Shown: positions 36,803 through 47,085 of the stretch, piece by piece
How the letters are laid out: each line of letters begins with the position of its first letter
How positions within the stretch are numbered: position 1 is the stretch's first letter
The notes under the pieces: generated by a model
Seen by the model: the letters and a program-made list of their open reading frames with translations, nothing else
Told to the model about the DNA's origin: nothing
Database searches by the model: none
Assembly: GCA_963555705.1 (NCBI GenBank)
Contig: OY743184.1
Coordinates: forward strand, 24,948,639 to 25,012,638
DNA length: 64,000 bases
Direction: 5' to 3'
Source: Ligustrum vulgare
Lineage: Eukaryota; Streptophyta; Magnoliopsida; Lamiales; Oleaceae
Made by a program: the position numbers and the translations under genes

Positions 36803-37762
36803 TTAGACATTATATAAAGCTTTGATCCCTTGTATATCATCAGCATGCAAATTTTTCGTCACTCCAGCAGAAATTCCTGAGAACATGACTGCATCTTGAA
36901 CCGAGCTATGTCCAAGTCCAAGAAGGTGACCAATCTCATGCAATGCAACAGTTTCAAGATCAAATGAACCATTGACTGGACCATCGGACCATGACTCATC
37001 TGCATCATAGTGAAACCTTCCGTTAGTTGGGGGAAAAGCATGAGCTATGGTCCCACCTGGGCCATCAAACGGTGATCCATCTCCATGATCACGCGCATGA
37101 AAACCGATGACTAAACTTGGATTCTGATCAGACAATGAAAATGTGAAATGTGTTACTGAAGCCCATTTTTCGAAGGCTCTTGACACGGGGCTCTTGGCAT
37201 TTTCAGGAGTAGAGGGTAAAAACCCGTAAGTTAAGTGTGTTGATTCAGGTGGCCATCTAGGGTTTCCCTGTAAGAAAGTATAATGCGACACCGTATGAAG
37301 GGAGCCTGGAACCCCATTATTTTTCCTTTCACCTGCTCGCATCCTGCTTGTTCCATTGACAATGTCGGCTACCCCGCATCGAGGTTTCATCATATTGGAC
37401 ACCGTTTCGGAATCTAGAATTCCAGTGGCATTTATATGGTAATTGAACTGGTAGAGTTTGACAGCAGACTCTAATATATCATCGAAATCATCATCATTTT
37501 CATGGGTTTTGTTTCTTGAATGATGATAATCAAGATAACCATATTTCTCGAGGTATTTCTTAAGCTTGTGAATGTCCTTCATTTTCTCGCCCTTGTGACA
37601 GCCCTCCAAATGTTTCAGGAAATCAAAGGGGAGAGGCTTTTTGTTATTTGGGCTTAATGTTTTCTTTGCATGGCAAGAGAGAAAAAGGACTAGGAAAAGT
37701 GGAAAGAGGCATGAGAAGATGGGAGAAATTTTAAGTGCCATGGGGTGAGTTCGAAGGAACAC
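36803..37762 (-). CDS. MMP: Matrix metalloproteinase (matrixin, family M10A)
   Basis: This is an intact intronless gene for a secreted zinc endopeptidase of 319 residues. There is a hydrophobic signal peptide (about 8-32), a propeptide with a peptidoglycan-binding-like domain (about 60-125), the cysteine switch PRCGVAD (127-133, Cys129), and the catalytic domain from about 160. The catalytic zinc site is HEIGHLLGLGHS (His275, His279, His285, Glu276). DHGDG, AHAF and RFHYD supply the structural zinc and calcium sites. The Met-turn is Met293. The family's switch is usually PRCGVPD or PRCGNPD, so Ala replaces Pro. The protein stops at IKALYNV shortly after the catalytic domain, without the C-terminal anchor signal many plant members have, so it is probably soluble in the apoplast. 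The second Met (residue 8, base 37741) gives a cleaner signal peptide and a more usual leader length. It is the only intact host gene in the window. Confidence 0.93.
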   Translation of the reverse strand: MFLRTHPMALKISPIFSCLFPLFLVLFLSCHAKKTLSPNNKKPLPFDFLKHLEGCHKGEKMKDIHKLKKYLEKYGYLDYHHSRNKTHENDDDFDDILESAVKLYQFNYHINATGILDSETVSNMMKPRCGVADIVNGTSRMRAGERKNNGVPGSLHTVSHYTFLQGNPRWPPESTHLTYGFLPSTPENAKSPVSRAFEKWASVTHFTFSLSDQNPSLVIGFHARDHGDGSPFDGPGGTIAHAFPPTNGRFHYDADESWSDGPVNGSFDLETVALHEIGHLLGLGHSSVQDAVMFSGISAGVTKNLHADDIQGIKALYNV

Positions 37763-37803
37763 TTGAATGAAGGATTGAGTACTATTAGGTTAGGTTATGT
37801 TTA

Positions 37804-37811
37804 TATTTATA
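37804..37811 (-). promoter_or_regulatory. TATA box of the metalloproteinase gene
   Basis: On the minus strand the sequence CTATAAATATAA places a canonical plant TATA box about 45 bases before the first ATG and 65 before the second. Transcription would start near 37775-37780, which leaves only about 15 nt before the first ATG and favours the second. Confidence 0.65.
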
Positions 37812-37965
37812 GACTCGCTTGGAAGGGGAGGGAGAGAGTTTACTCAGTCTCTGCCTTTGAATGGAAGAAAAAGGGCAAATGTAAATTGCATGTGTGGTCC
37901 CTAATATTTTGGATCGATTACAAGTTGGTCCATAACCTACTTTACTTCATCAAAATTTTTAAAGA

Positions 37966-38980
37966 TCTAGGATTGGGGTTTAGGAGACTATTGTACGTGC
38001 AAATAGGCTTCACGTGTGCATATTGGGAGGTTGAGTGAGGTAGGGTGACATCAGTGACGAAACTAGGATTGATATGTTGTGAGGGTGAAAAATATGGACC
38101 CTTCCTGTTGTTCGGGGACGGAGCCCCTAAAATATTTTTTGAAAAAAAATGATTGAAATCGGTGATTTTGAGTACTAAAGTAGGCAAATTAGATTGATAG
38201 ATAAAAAAGATTATATGCTAAGTGAATGCATTGAAAATAAATTGAAAATTTAATAATAAGTCGTTTAATGTTACTAATAAGTTTTATACTATAAGTTATT
38301 TGGCCAATATTTTTCAATTGAAAAGAATAAAAAATTTTGCGGTGGCGATCGAAAAATATTGCAAGGGCAAAACCTAAAAATACACTGCAAATTGACTGTA
38401 GGTAATGAATCGGTGGAAAATATTGGGGGGCCATCACCACCCCCATCCCCATGCATCTAGCTGTCTTTGGGTTAAATCACAATGAGAGTGCAAAGGAGAT
38501 GATTATCATGTGAAAAATTGAGCCTTTTCAAATAATAGCAATAGATTTGAAGGGATAAAGTCGTTCCATCCTTTAGGGGGGGAAAATAGAAGATTTGGAT
38601 GGTTTCATTTCTAAAAATGAATGTCGAGAAGCTAAAAGTCAAGAAAAAGTTAAAAACTAACTTACTACCCACCCAAAAGTTGGATACAATACTTGCAATT
38701 TCTTTGGAAAGAAATAGTCTTGCACCTAATAAATAAAACGGAAGGTCAAAGGTGGAAAATTATTTTCTTTCCGTGTCTTGCAAATGTTAAAAAATTTGAA
38801 AAATTGAAGTCTGTAACATACCAATTTTTCTAGTCAACTGCAGTGTGAAATACTAGAACTTGAAGGAGGTATGAATACAATTTTATTGTTATGTTACTTT
38901 TATGCAGTAGAAAGGTTTTTATGAAGGGGGAATTTGCTTACGAATTCCAAGGAGACTCTGATATAAATGAAGACTTTTGA
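37966..38980. repeat. Upstream region duplicated at 23.3-24.9 kb
   Basis: This is the promoter-side copy of the duplicated segment, interrupted by its own hAT-like insertion. Outside that insertion the order of shared phrases (GGATTGGGGTTTAGG, CACAATGAGAGTGC, AAAAGTTGGATAC) is the same in both copies. It may still contain regulatory DNA of the metalloproteinase gene. Confidence 0.7.
38052..38469. mobile_element. hAT-like non-autonomous element, degenerate
   Basis: The left end CAGTGACGAAACTAGG and the reversed right end CAAAGACAGCTAGATG are imperfect inverted repeats of the hAT type. The flanking octamers GGTGACAT and GGTTAAAT differ at two of eight positions. The paralogue at 23.4 kb lacks the insert, reading GGTAGCATCACAATTGGAG across the site, which supports it being an insertion. 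Confidence 0.6.
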
Positions 38981-40239
38981 ATTATCTACTCAAATTTCAT
39001 ATTAAATAATAATACTTAAAATATTACATCTCAAATTTCAGAAATTGAATTATCTACTCAAATTTCATAGTTTACATTGTATACATTATGAATGTAATAA
39101 TTATGTGGACTTCAATAAAAAAAAAGCACAATTTCATTAATCTGTGATTTTTATTTTATATTTAAACGAAGAAAAATGCAAATAATAAAAGTCTTGCTAA
39201 AAGTAGTAAGTAATAATAAGAAAAGTTGTGAACATTGACCAAGAATATTGTGTACGAAGAAGTATTATTTTAATCAAAATATACATTTTAGTTTGTTTAA
39301 CATAATTTCATAAAAAGTGTTATGTGCGTTTGTGTGTGTATTCTTTTAAACAATTTTAATTTTTCTTTAAAATATTAATTACCTCAAAAATATTAAGCCT
39401 CTGTACTTTAACAATATTATTACGATTTATAAACTAAGCAAGTGTTGTGATCCAAGACAGGAGCTCGAAAGAAGAGATCAAGTCACGGGCAACGCAAAAA
39501 ATTCTACACAGGAAAATAAACAAATTGCATACTGGAGTCGAGCCGAGAAGACGAATGGATCAAGCCGAGTCGGAACATCAAAGTTTCAGGGTCAGTAACA
39601 TATTTACAGACATAAGGGTCATATGTCACGGCTGTAACCTTCTCTCAGGTGAAAGCACAGAATTTTAAGAATTAAAGACTTACGGCCGTAAGCCTCATGT
39701 CACAGCCGTAACCTTGGGACAGAATTACACTTACGGCCGTAATTTCCATCTTCACAGTCATAATTTCTCAGCGGGATAAGATTTCGTAGTTTTTTGTTTT
39801 AGTTATTTTAGTACAATTAGAACTCTATTTTGAGTCCATTAGCGACTAGAGTTTTGTTTTCCTTATTTATTACCTTTTTCATTCAATGTAATATTCAGAC
39901 TTTTATTTTAATAAACAGTTTATTGAGGATTCAATAAAATTATAGGTGGATTTCCTATATTTCTTCGAAGTTATCAAAGAGTGATTCTTTGTGTCGTTCA
40001 TCCTGAACTTATCAAATATTCGCAAGAATATTTATGACGTTCAAATCAGGAACTTATCAAGGAAGTTGGACCGATCCTTGTGGGGTTTTGAAAGTCTTGG
40101 TTCTTTATTCCGAATCGCCAATCTTCGCGTCGAGAATATTTGGTTAAGATTCCACCACCCATCCAGAACCTGGGTTCGGAACTTTCCGCCTTTAATTCCG
40201 CTCTTCGATGTATCACCACCTAATTTTGAAACCAGATCA
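38981..40239. other. Non-coding DNA with CGGCCGTAA repeats and a worn retroelement-like stretch
   Basis: From 39620 to 39770 the motif TTACGGCCGTAA, itself palindromic, and variants such as TCACAGCCGTAACC recur about six times. From 39440 to 40240 the style (GTTTTAGTTATTTTAGTAC, AATAAACAGTTTATTGAGG) suggests LTR or leader sequence of a retroelement, but no PBS, LTR pair or protein motif was found. Confidence 0.35.
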
Positions 40240-40799
40240 AACTACTCTCTCTACTGTCTCAACTCTCTGGCGATTGGCTTCTCTAAACACCCCTCTCTCT
40301 CAAACTCCAGAGCTGCATGTAGCGGGGCAACAAGTGCCTACTATCACTGCGCTTGGCGCCTGTTGCAGGAACTGCTGCGCACCACGTGCGAGGCGCTGTG
40401 CATGTTGTGCACCGGTGCTGCAGGTGCCTACTGTCACTATGCGTGCGGCGCCGTGCATGATAGATATTGGTGCATTTCTTCGTGTTTTGCATAAACTCAG
40501 TTCACTCACTTCAGGATTCCGTAGATCTGGTGTTGTTCCAGATCAAAGAAGAATGGGGTGCTAGTGTGGTGCTTGTGTGTTACTGTGGAAATCAAGAGGG
40601 TGGTTGAAATCTGGGGTGATTCTAGTGTTGCAGGTGATGGTGGTGGAAATCATGGGTGGTGGTACTGGTGTGTTCCATGTGGTGGTTGTATGGTGGTGGT
40701 GTCATGCAGATGCAGTGTCAAAGGTGGTTGCGGTGCTCCGGTGGTGGCAAGTTGGAGAGATTGTGGTGGTGTGAATTAGGGTCGTGAGGTTGGGGTTTG

Positions 40800-40865
40800 G
40801 GACAGGGTGGTGGGGTGGGGTGGGGTGTGGTGTGGTGTGGGGTGGGGTGGGGTGGGTGGTTTTTG
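40800..40865 (+). repeat. GGGGT/GGTGT-rich tract
   Basis: Runs of GGGG and GGG separated by single T or TG repeat for more than 60 bases. The plus strand could form G-quadruplexes. Short reading frames through it (Pro/His/Thr-rich on the minus strand) are artefacts of the repeat. Confidence 0.7.
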
Positions 40866-40977
40866 GGGTTGGGGTTGATGGGGTAGGGGTAGGGTGGAGG
40901 GTAGATGACTTGAATATTGAATATTGTGTGACCAATTATTAGGTAATCGTGAACAAAATATTGATTAATTGTGATTT

Positions 40978-43049
40978 TGTAACACCCCAAGTTCAAAAGT
41001 CAAAAACCTAGACGTGTTAACTTCCATTCACATTATATGCGGAATTTAAAACGTTTGCACAATTAAAATATTCATTTATCTATTATAAAATTGTACAGAA
41101 ATTTCGGCAGAGTCTCCTCTATAAATTGGACATAGCCAACCTGTAGAGGGACATCAAGACCATTTCAAAATTCAAAGCATCAATCACATCAAAATCACAT
41201 TCATCATCGCCAAAACCAATTCATTCATTCCCCAAACTCCTCAAGCATAAGATTTCTCAAAAATCAATAGACATTGACAATTTCAATAAGAGGTAATTTA
41301 ACCCCTAATACGTTACCCATACGTAATCAAAACTAACTTCAACCAAAACATTATCCGTAATAATAAATGAAGGAATAAATTTAATGATAACTTAAATAAT
41401 TTTAACTTTATTATTTAAAGCAACAGCAGGTACTGTCTGAGTCAGCCGCCAAGTGTTCTCCTCGGATCACCTAACTTTCATCACCTGAAATGTTGGGGAG
41501 GGATTGGGGTGAGCTAAAGCTCAGTAAGTAAACTGTATGCATGAATGCATGCTTATGACATGAATGCTTTAAAAATTCCATTTATGTATCCCATTTTTCT
41601 TTACTTTCCAGAATATTTGAACATTTCAAACTTTCACTTAATATTTCAAAACTTTCACTTCTTTTTCATCGTGAGCTCACTTGGTGTAACTTCTAGTCAA
41701 TCAGAATACAGTGGGCAATTACTTATTTGGAACCAGATCCCACCGCAAAGCGGTTTAACATTCACTTTCCCACCGCAAAGCGGTTTAACATTCACTTTCC
41801 CACCGCAAAGCGGTTTAACATTTACTTTCCCACCGCAAAGCGGTTTAACATTCCGTCGCAAAGCGACTTAATTCGGGTACGCCGGTCCCCCGCGCCCCAT
41901 TTCCCACTCGCAACTTTCATGAACTAGAAGCACACCCATTCATTCTTTCAAAAATTTGGGATACATAACTTTTGAACAAACTTGCACCTTGACACATTTC
42001 TTTCATTTAAAAACATTTAACTTCCCAATTTCGATGTCAATGCATGCTTCATGATGCAATGACATGATAATGTGCATGCTTGAACATTCTTCTCAATAAC
42101 ATATACTTTCATAACGTAAATGAAATTCATCAAGGCAAGTAGATTACAAGGTAGTCATTTACACATTTCACATTTACATTCAACTTCTATAAAAATAGGG
42201 GGAAGTTTACTTACTTGAAATCCTTAGCATTTACCGTTATATGAATTTGCAAGTGGAGGAGCTTCGACTGCCCGTGTCGTCAATGTACCAAAAGTCCTAA
42301 TTATTCACATTCATCAATAAATATGACTTTTGACTCGAAACACATTTGAAATTCTTTTTAATACTAGCCAAATCCCAAGCATACCATATTCGAAACGAAC
42401 AATAAAATTTCACTGAACATTACAAAGTCATCTTATCCTTTTTAATAATGGCAGAACATCCAATCGAGATCAAAATTTCAAATTAACCTAAGTGTGACCT
42501 TAGGATATGACAAAAACACATAAAACCCATGTTCAAGACAAAGAATGAATCTCAATGTACGTTAGAAAGTCTTCTCATCTTTTAAATTCAAACTCGAACT
42601 CAAAATTACATAACTTAACCTAACTCTGAAAAATTACTACCAAGACTGAGAGTCAATGAAATCATTTATATCATATTTCCCAAATTTCGAAATTTACCCC
42701 TTTCTAGCTCAAAAATGAAACTAAACATTTTTCGACATTTGGAAACTTACTGTGAACGACCTCACAGTAGAAACTTCATCTAAAATTCCAATGATTAGAA
42801 TTTCATATATACATACTTTAAAATTTTCAGAAATTTATTCACGTTTATACTACTTCCCCAAATTCTAAAATTCTCAATTTAACCCTTCATTAAACTAGAA
42901 GAAAATCAATTAAACAAATTGATTTAATAATTTTCGAATCCTATCATTAACGCATACATATAAATACTAATTACCTAAATTTAAAACTGAAATTACTCAA
43001 TTAAATTTCGAAATCATACTTAGTCCGAATTTGAAAAATTACTGTGGGA

Positions 43050-43089
<40 letters not shown>

Positions 43090-44016
43090 ATCATTACCAA
43101 ATCCCCAATTTAGCCGTTATAATTCGCAATCTAACCCAAACTTAAATCTGAACATATGAAAAAGATTATTATTATAATTCATACTTTAACCAAACAGTCC
43201 CCTAAGCTACCAATTTCATTAATTAGGTTTACAACACAATCTATACATACATTTATATACATTCCTCAATCTGAAATTTACAATTTAATTTCGAATCTAA
43301 ACAGAAATCTGAAATGTACAAATACAGATAATACCCACATACATATCAGTACCCATTTTCGTGGGTTGTGCTCGACATGCGTGAACCCGTGGCAGTGTGT
43401 GCGGGCGATGTGTGCAGCGGCTGGTGGAGGAAATAAAAAGGTCCTTACCAGCGTTAGGGGAGGCGGTCGGCACCGGAAGGGAGGGTGGTGGCGGTCGGAA
43501 TCGCCGGGAGAGGTTCGGTGAGGCGAGAGACAGTGAGGGCCGAGAGACAGAGCGAGAGCTGAGAGAGGCGACTGAGAGTGAGAGAGGCAGGGAACGAGAG
43601 TGAGGGAGTGAGTCTGAGGGTTAGGTTTAGGATTTTAAATGTAGACTTTGTTAATTGCAATTCAGTCCTTCGACTCTCATAAATAGGTAATTTAAGTCCA
43701 CATCCCTCAAATAAAATTCAAAGTGCCACTAAACTTTCCCCAATTCCCATTTAACACAATTTAGGCCACTTTCAACTTAATTAAATAGAAAATAACAAGA
43801 TTAATAAATAACGTTAATAATCACACATAAAATTGCACATGGACAATTTATGAACTTTCTATTTGGCACATTGATCAAGACGGCGTCCAAGTCCTTCCAC
43901 TGCAAAATAATTCAAATCATTGACATAAAATTTATCAAATTTATAATTTATAATAACATTAATATAAATGTCACGTGGATTTAAAGATGCACGTAACAAT
44001 GAAACACGGTATTACA
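40978..44016 (-). mobile_element. Solo LTR of the Tekay-type family
   Basis: A 3.0-kb block starts TGTAACACCCC and ends ATTACA, flanked on both sides by GATTT, a perfect 5-bp duplication. Its reverse complement aligns with the LTRs of the gypsy element at 49395-59990 from end to end: same ends, same GGCGCCGTC...ATCAATGTACC-like start, same tandem repeat zone. No internal sequence is present, so it arose by LTR-LTR recombination. It is clearly more diverged than the pair at 49-60 kb. Splice-site positions of the LTR leader are preserved (see findings). It also has (CA)n at 43054-43087. Confidence 0.92.
41740..41868 (-). repeat. Four copies of a 30-bp repeat in the solo LTR
   Basis: The unit CCACCGCAAAGCGGTTTAAC followed by ATTCACTTTC is repeated four times with one base change. 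It includes the palindrome ACCGCAAAGCGGT. The equivalent zone in the full-length element has about 50-bp units built on the same palindrome. The long open frame here is a by-product of the 30-bp period. Confidence 0.9.
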
Positions 44017-44279
44017 GATTTTGTGCGACTTGTGACGAATATTGAATGTGACATTATTAGGTAAACGCGATCAAAATATTGATTAAGTGTAACTTAACGC
44101 GAATTGTGATAAATGCGGAATGTGACCGAGAAAACATGTAAGTTGTGAACAATACATAAATAATATGTGACTAAATATGAATGATTGTAATAAATTATTG
44201 GGTAATTGCGATAGAAATATTGACTAACCATAGCCATTGGACGGGGATATAATGTGACTTACAGTTGTGTTATATATGA

Positions 44280-44460
44280 CTATGTGTGATCGAACTATGA
44301 CTTTATGTGAGCGAACTGTGACATCATGTGATCGAACTGTGACTTTATGTGATCAAACTGTAACCTCGTGTAATCGAAGTGTAACCTCATGTGATCAAAC
44401 TATGACTTATGTGACCGAACTACAACCTTGTGTGATCTAACCGTGACTTTGCGGGTGGTG
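44280..44460 (+). repeat. Minisatellite of about 21 bp
   Basis: About eight diverged copies of TGTGATCGAACTGTGACTTTA occur head to tail. It opens the larger array to its right. Confidence 0.8.
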
Positions 44461-44559
44461 TGGGGGTGGATTTGGGCTGTATTCCACTCAATTGCGACTT
44501 TTTGTAACTAACTGTGATTGTGCTGATGAGGTGGGCTAGGTGTTGTTAGGTTGCGTTGA

Positions 44560-45590
44560 AATTTTTGACCAAATTTGTAATTATGACTGAAATGTGACTG
44601 TGTGTGACCAACTGTGAGTTTGCGAGTGAGCGGGTGGGGTGGGGTGGGGTCGGATGGGGTGGGAGCGGGGTGGAATTTTCAATAAATTTGTAACTGTGAG
44701 CTATGACTTTGTGTGAACAACTGTTACTTTACATGGTGGGAGTGGGGTGGATTTGTGATTAAATTTGTAATTGTGACTTTTTGTGAGGTTATGGGTGGGG
44801 TGGGGTAAATATTGTCATTAAATTTGAAATTATAACAGAATCGTGACTTTGAGTGACCAACTGTAACTTTACGGGGTGGGGTGAGGTGGGTTGACTGGAG
44901 GTGGGGTGGGGGTGGTGGTGGGATTTGCGAGTAAATTTGTAATTGTGAATTAAATGTGACTTTGTGCGACCAACTGTGACTTTGCGAATGGGCCGTTTGG
45001 AATGCGGTTTAATTAGCAATAAATTTATAATTGTGACGGACTATGACTTTGTGTTGTGGGGAGAATAGGGTGGGGTAGGGTAGATGTTAAATTTGCGATT
45101 AAATTTATATATGTGATCGAATTGTAACTTTGTATGACTAACTGTGACTGGATGGAGTGGGATGGGATGGGATGGGGTGGGGGTGGGGTGGGGTGACTTT
45201 GTAACTTCGACTTAGTGCGATCAACTTTGGGATGGGTGAGGGGAGTGAGTTTTGCGACTAAATTTGTATATGTTATCGAATTGTGACTTTGTGTGACCAA
45301 CTGCAATTGGGTGGGGTCAGGGTGGGTTGGTGGGACAGACGAGTTGTGAATTAGGATTTTTTTTTAATAAATTTATAATTTTGATCGAACTGACTTTGTG
45401 TGCCCAACTGTGACTTTACATGACGGGGTGGGGTGGGTGGACAGTTAAATTTGCTATTAAATTTGTATATGTGACCGAATTGTGACTTTGTGTGACTAAT
45501 TGTGACTGGTGGGGTAGGATAGGGTAGGGGTGGGGTCAGGTCGGGTTGGGTTGGGTTGGGTGGGTGGCAAGGTGAACGGGTTGTGAATTA
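44560..45590 (+). repeat. Higher-order GTGACTTTGTGTGACC minisatellite with G-rich spacers
   Basis: About nine units of roughly 90-160 bp each contain GTGACTTTGTGTGACCAACTG, a G-rich run of GGGGTGGGGT type, and AAATTTGTAATTGTGACC. Unit length varies with the G-rich run. Proteins read from it are Pro/His/Thr/Ser-rich repeats without known domains. Confidence 0.8.
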
Positions 45591-45774
45591 GGTATTGTTT
45601 GAGTTTTATTATTTGATATTATATAAGTTTTAATTTAATATATAAATGGTAATTATTTTTATATTATATATAATATTATATTTATTAATTATCAATTAGC
45701 ACCTGATTTTTTTAAACGTAAGTTTTTTAAGTTTAAAAAGTGATAGTTTAGTTGTGTAGTTGTGTACTTTTTCC

Positions 45775-46243
45775 TATTACAAATATTTGTCCCGTTAAAA
45801 CCTTGTTTGATAGAAATTCAATGGGACAAAAATATTAAACGAAGGAAAAATAGTATAGTTATTCTTAGAGTATTAAGATAAATACTGCCTCGTTAACCTG
45901 TCTAGGAAAACCCAATGGAATTTTGATTTGGGTTTGGAAGTTTAGGAATAGAGTAAAATGGGGTTCTGATTTGGGTTTGAAAGTCTGGGAATTAAGAACG
46001 TTTTATTTACGGTAATAAGAGGTTGCAATTGTTAAAAGGATATTTTTTAAAGAATATCTCTATTTGTACAAAAAGGAATCTACGGATTACCATACAGAAG
46101 GAATAAACTTACTAAAATACCCATTTTATATAATTTAACAGTTAAGTCCCTAATGCTTAATATTTCAAACCTTAAAGTATGAAAAATTTCAAAAACAATT
46201 TTAATATAAGATTTTATTTGATTTTTGTTCGCTCATATTAGCA
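45775..46243. other. Non-coding DNA before a Met-tRNA-like primer site
   Basis: A direct repeat of the phrase TTTTGATTTGGGTTTG occurs at about 45921 and 45966 with changes. The segment ends CACCCCCACA immediately before a TGGTATCAAAGCC site, so it could be an LTR end or a pararetroviral intergenic region. Confidence 0.3.
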
Positions 46244-46422
46244 CCCCCACAATATGGTATCAAAGCCATATTGCAGATGTCAAGAATAAATATTACATAA
46301 CAAAATACAAAAATGAATACAAAATACATATGTCTAGATTTACAATATATACATTAATACTATCTGATAATTATAAAATAGAAATCTTAAGAACCTTAAT
46401 AGACTTAGAAAAAGACATAACA

Positions 46423-46467
<45 letters not shown>

Positions 46468-46709
46468 CTAATAAATTTCGATATAATAAAAGAAGATTTT
46501 ATCATAAACGAAATATTAGATTTAATCCACAAAGATATACTAGAAGAATTGTACAAGTACTATAGAAAAGGATTATTATAGAGCAGATCTTATACTAGAA
46601 AAATACTTAGACATAGAAACAAATGAAAAATTAGATTTAATAGCTAAACAAAGAAGAAATTTAAGTGATATGATTCGAGAAGAAAGAATTATAAAAACAG
46701 AAGAAGTCT
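46244..46709 (+). pseudogene. First ORF of a possible endogenous pararetrovirus, left part
   Basis: A primer-site-like TGGTATCAAAGCC, close to the Met-tRNA site of caulimovirids and LTR elements, is followed by an AT-rich, Lys/Ile-rich frame. It includes ILRTLIDLEKDITRY, a run of Ile-Tyr from an inserted (TA)n microsatellite (46426-46464), and after a frame change YLDIETNEKLDLIAKQRR and IREERIIKTEEV. The CACTA insertion interrupts it, and the same frame continues on the far side (LRLKSLEKGENILIQS). No conserved enzymatic domain is in view, so the viral assignment is tentative. It could also be a retrotransposon gag. Frame changes make it a relic. Confidence 0.4.
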
Positions 46710-46724
46710 CACTACAACAAAAAC

Positions 46725-47085
46725 AGCATACGGCAACGCGCAAAAAATGTTGGAAAAGACATTTTGCAACGTTCATGTGCATGTTTCAAATCGCAGTGTT
46801 GCCGTAGAGGGAAAGGATACGGCAACGTTCATTGCATGTTGCAAAAGGATGGATTGTGTGTTGCGGTAGACCTTTGGCAGCATTCATTGTGCGTTGTCGT
46901 CGATACTTTTGGCAACGTTCATTGCGTGTTGCGGTAGACCTTTAGCAACGTTCTTTACATGTTGCGATAGATCCTTTAGGAACGTTCATTGCGCGTTACG
47001 GTTGATACTTTTGGCAACATTCATTGCACGTTGCGGTTGATACTTTTGGCAACACTCATTGCGCGTTGCCGTTGATCTTTAATAT
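46725..47085 (-). repeat. Left subterminal repeat array of the large CACTA
   Basis: About nine units of roughly 35 bp, such as TTGGCAACGTTCATTGCGTG then TTGCGGTAGACCT, run inward from the terminus. It is the reverse of the array at 35385-35665, so the two elements belong to one family. Confidence 0.8.

Larger units (their letters stand above)
40240..45774. mobile_element. Larger relative of the MULE-like element, left end unresolved
   Basis: The right 200 bp (about 45590-45774) matches the right part of the 12607-13909 element, including TATTATATATAATATTATATTTA and the terminal TGTACTTTTTCC. Both also share the series of (CT)-rich exon-like stretch, GGTGG-rich stretch, then TGTGACCAATTATTAGGTAA. 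This copy is expanded by minisatellites and split by a solo LTR. The left end and target duplication were not found, so the start is approximate. Confidence 0.5.

Noticed and set aside
39991..40564. 167- and 118-codon ORFs near 40 kb
   Set aside because: Overlapping frames on both strands are open at once over GC-rich DNA of a transposon; no recognisable domain.
41545..41871. 108-codon ORF ending in [10 protein letters not shown] repeats
   Set aside because: The repeat period is 30 bp, a multiple of three, inside a solo LTR read on the wrong strand; no start context or domain.
40702..45306. Pro/His/Thr-rich proteins on the minus strand
   Set aside because: They are translations of GGGGTGGGT minisatellites and have no other support.
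46426..46464. Poly Ile-Tyr segment as a protein feature
   Set aside because: It is a (TA)n microsatellite expanded inside the ORF relic.
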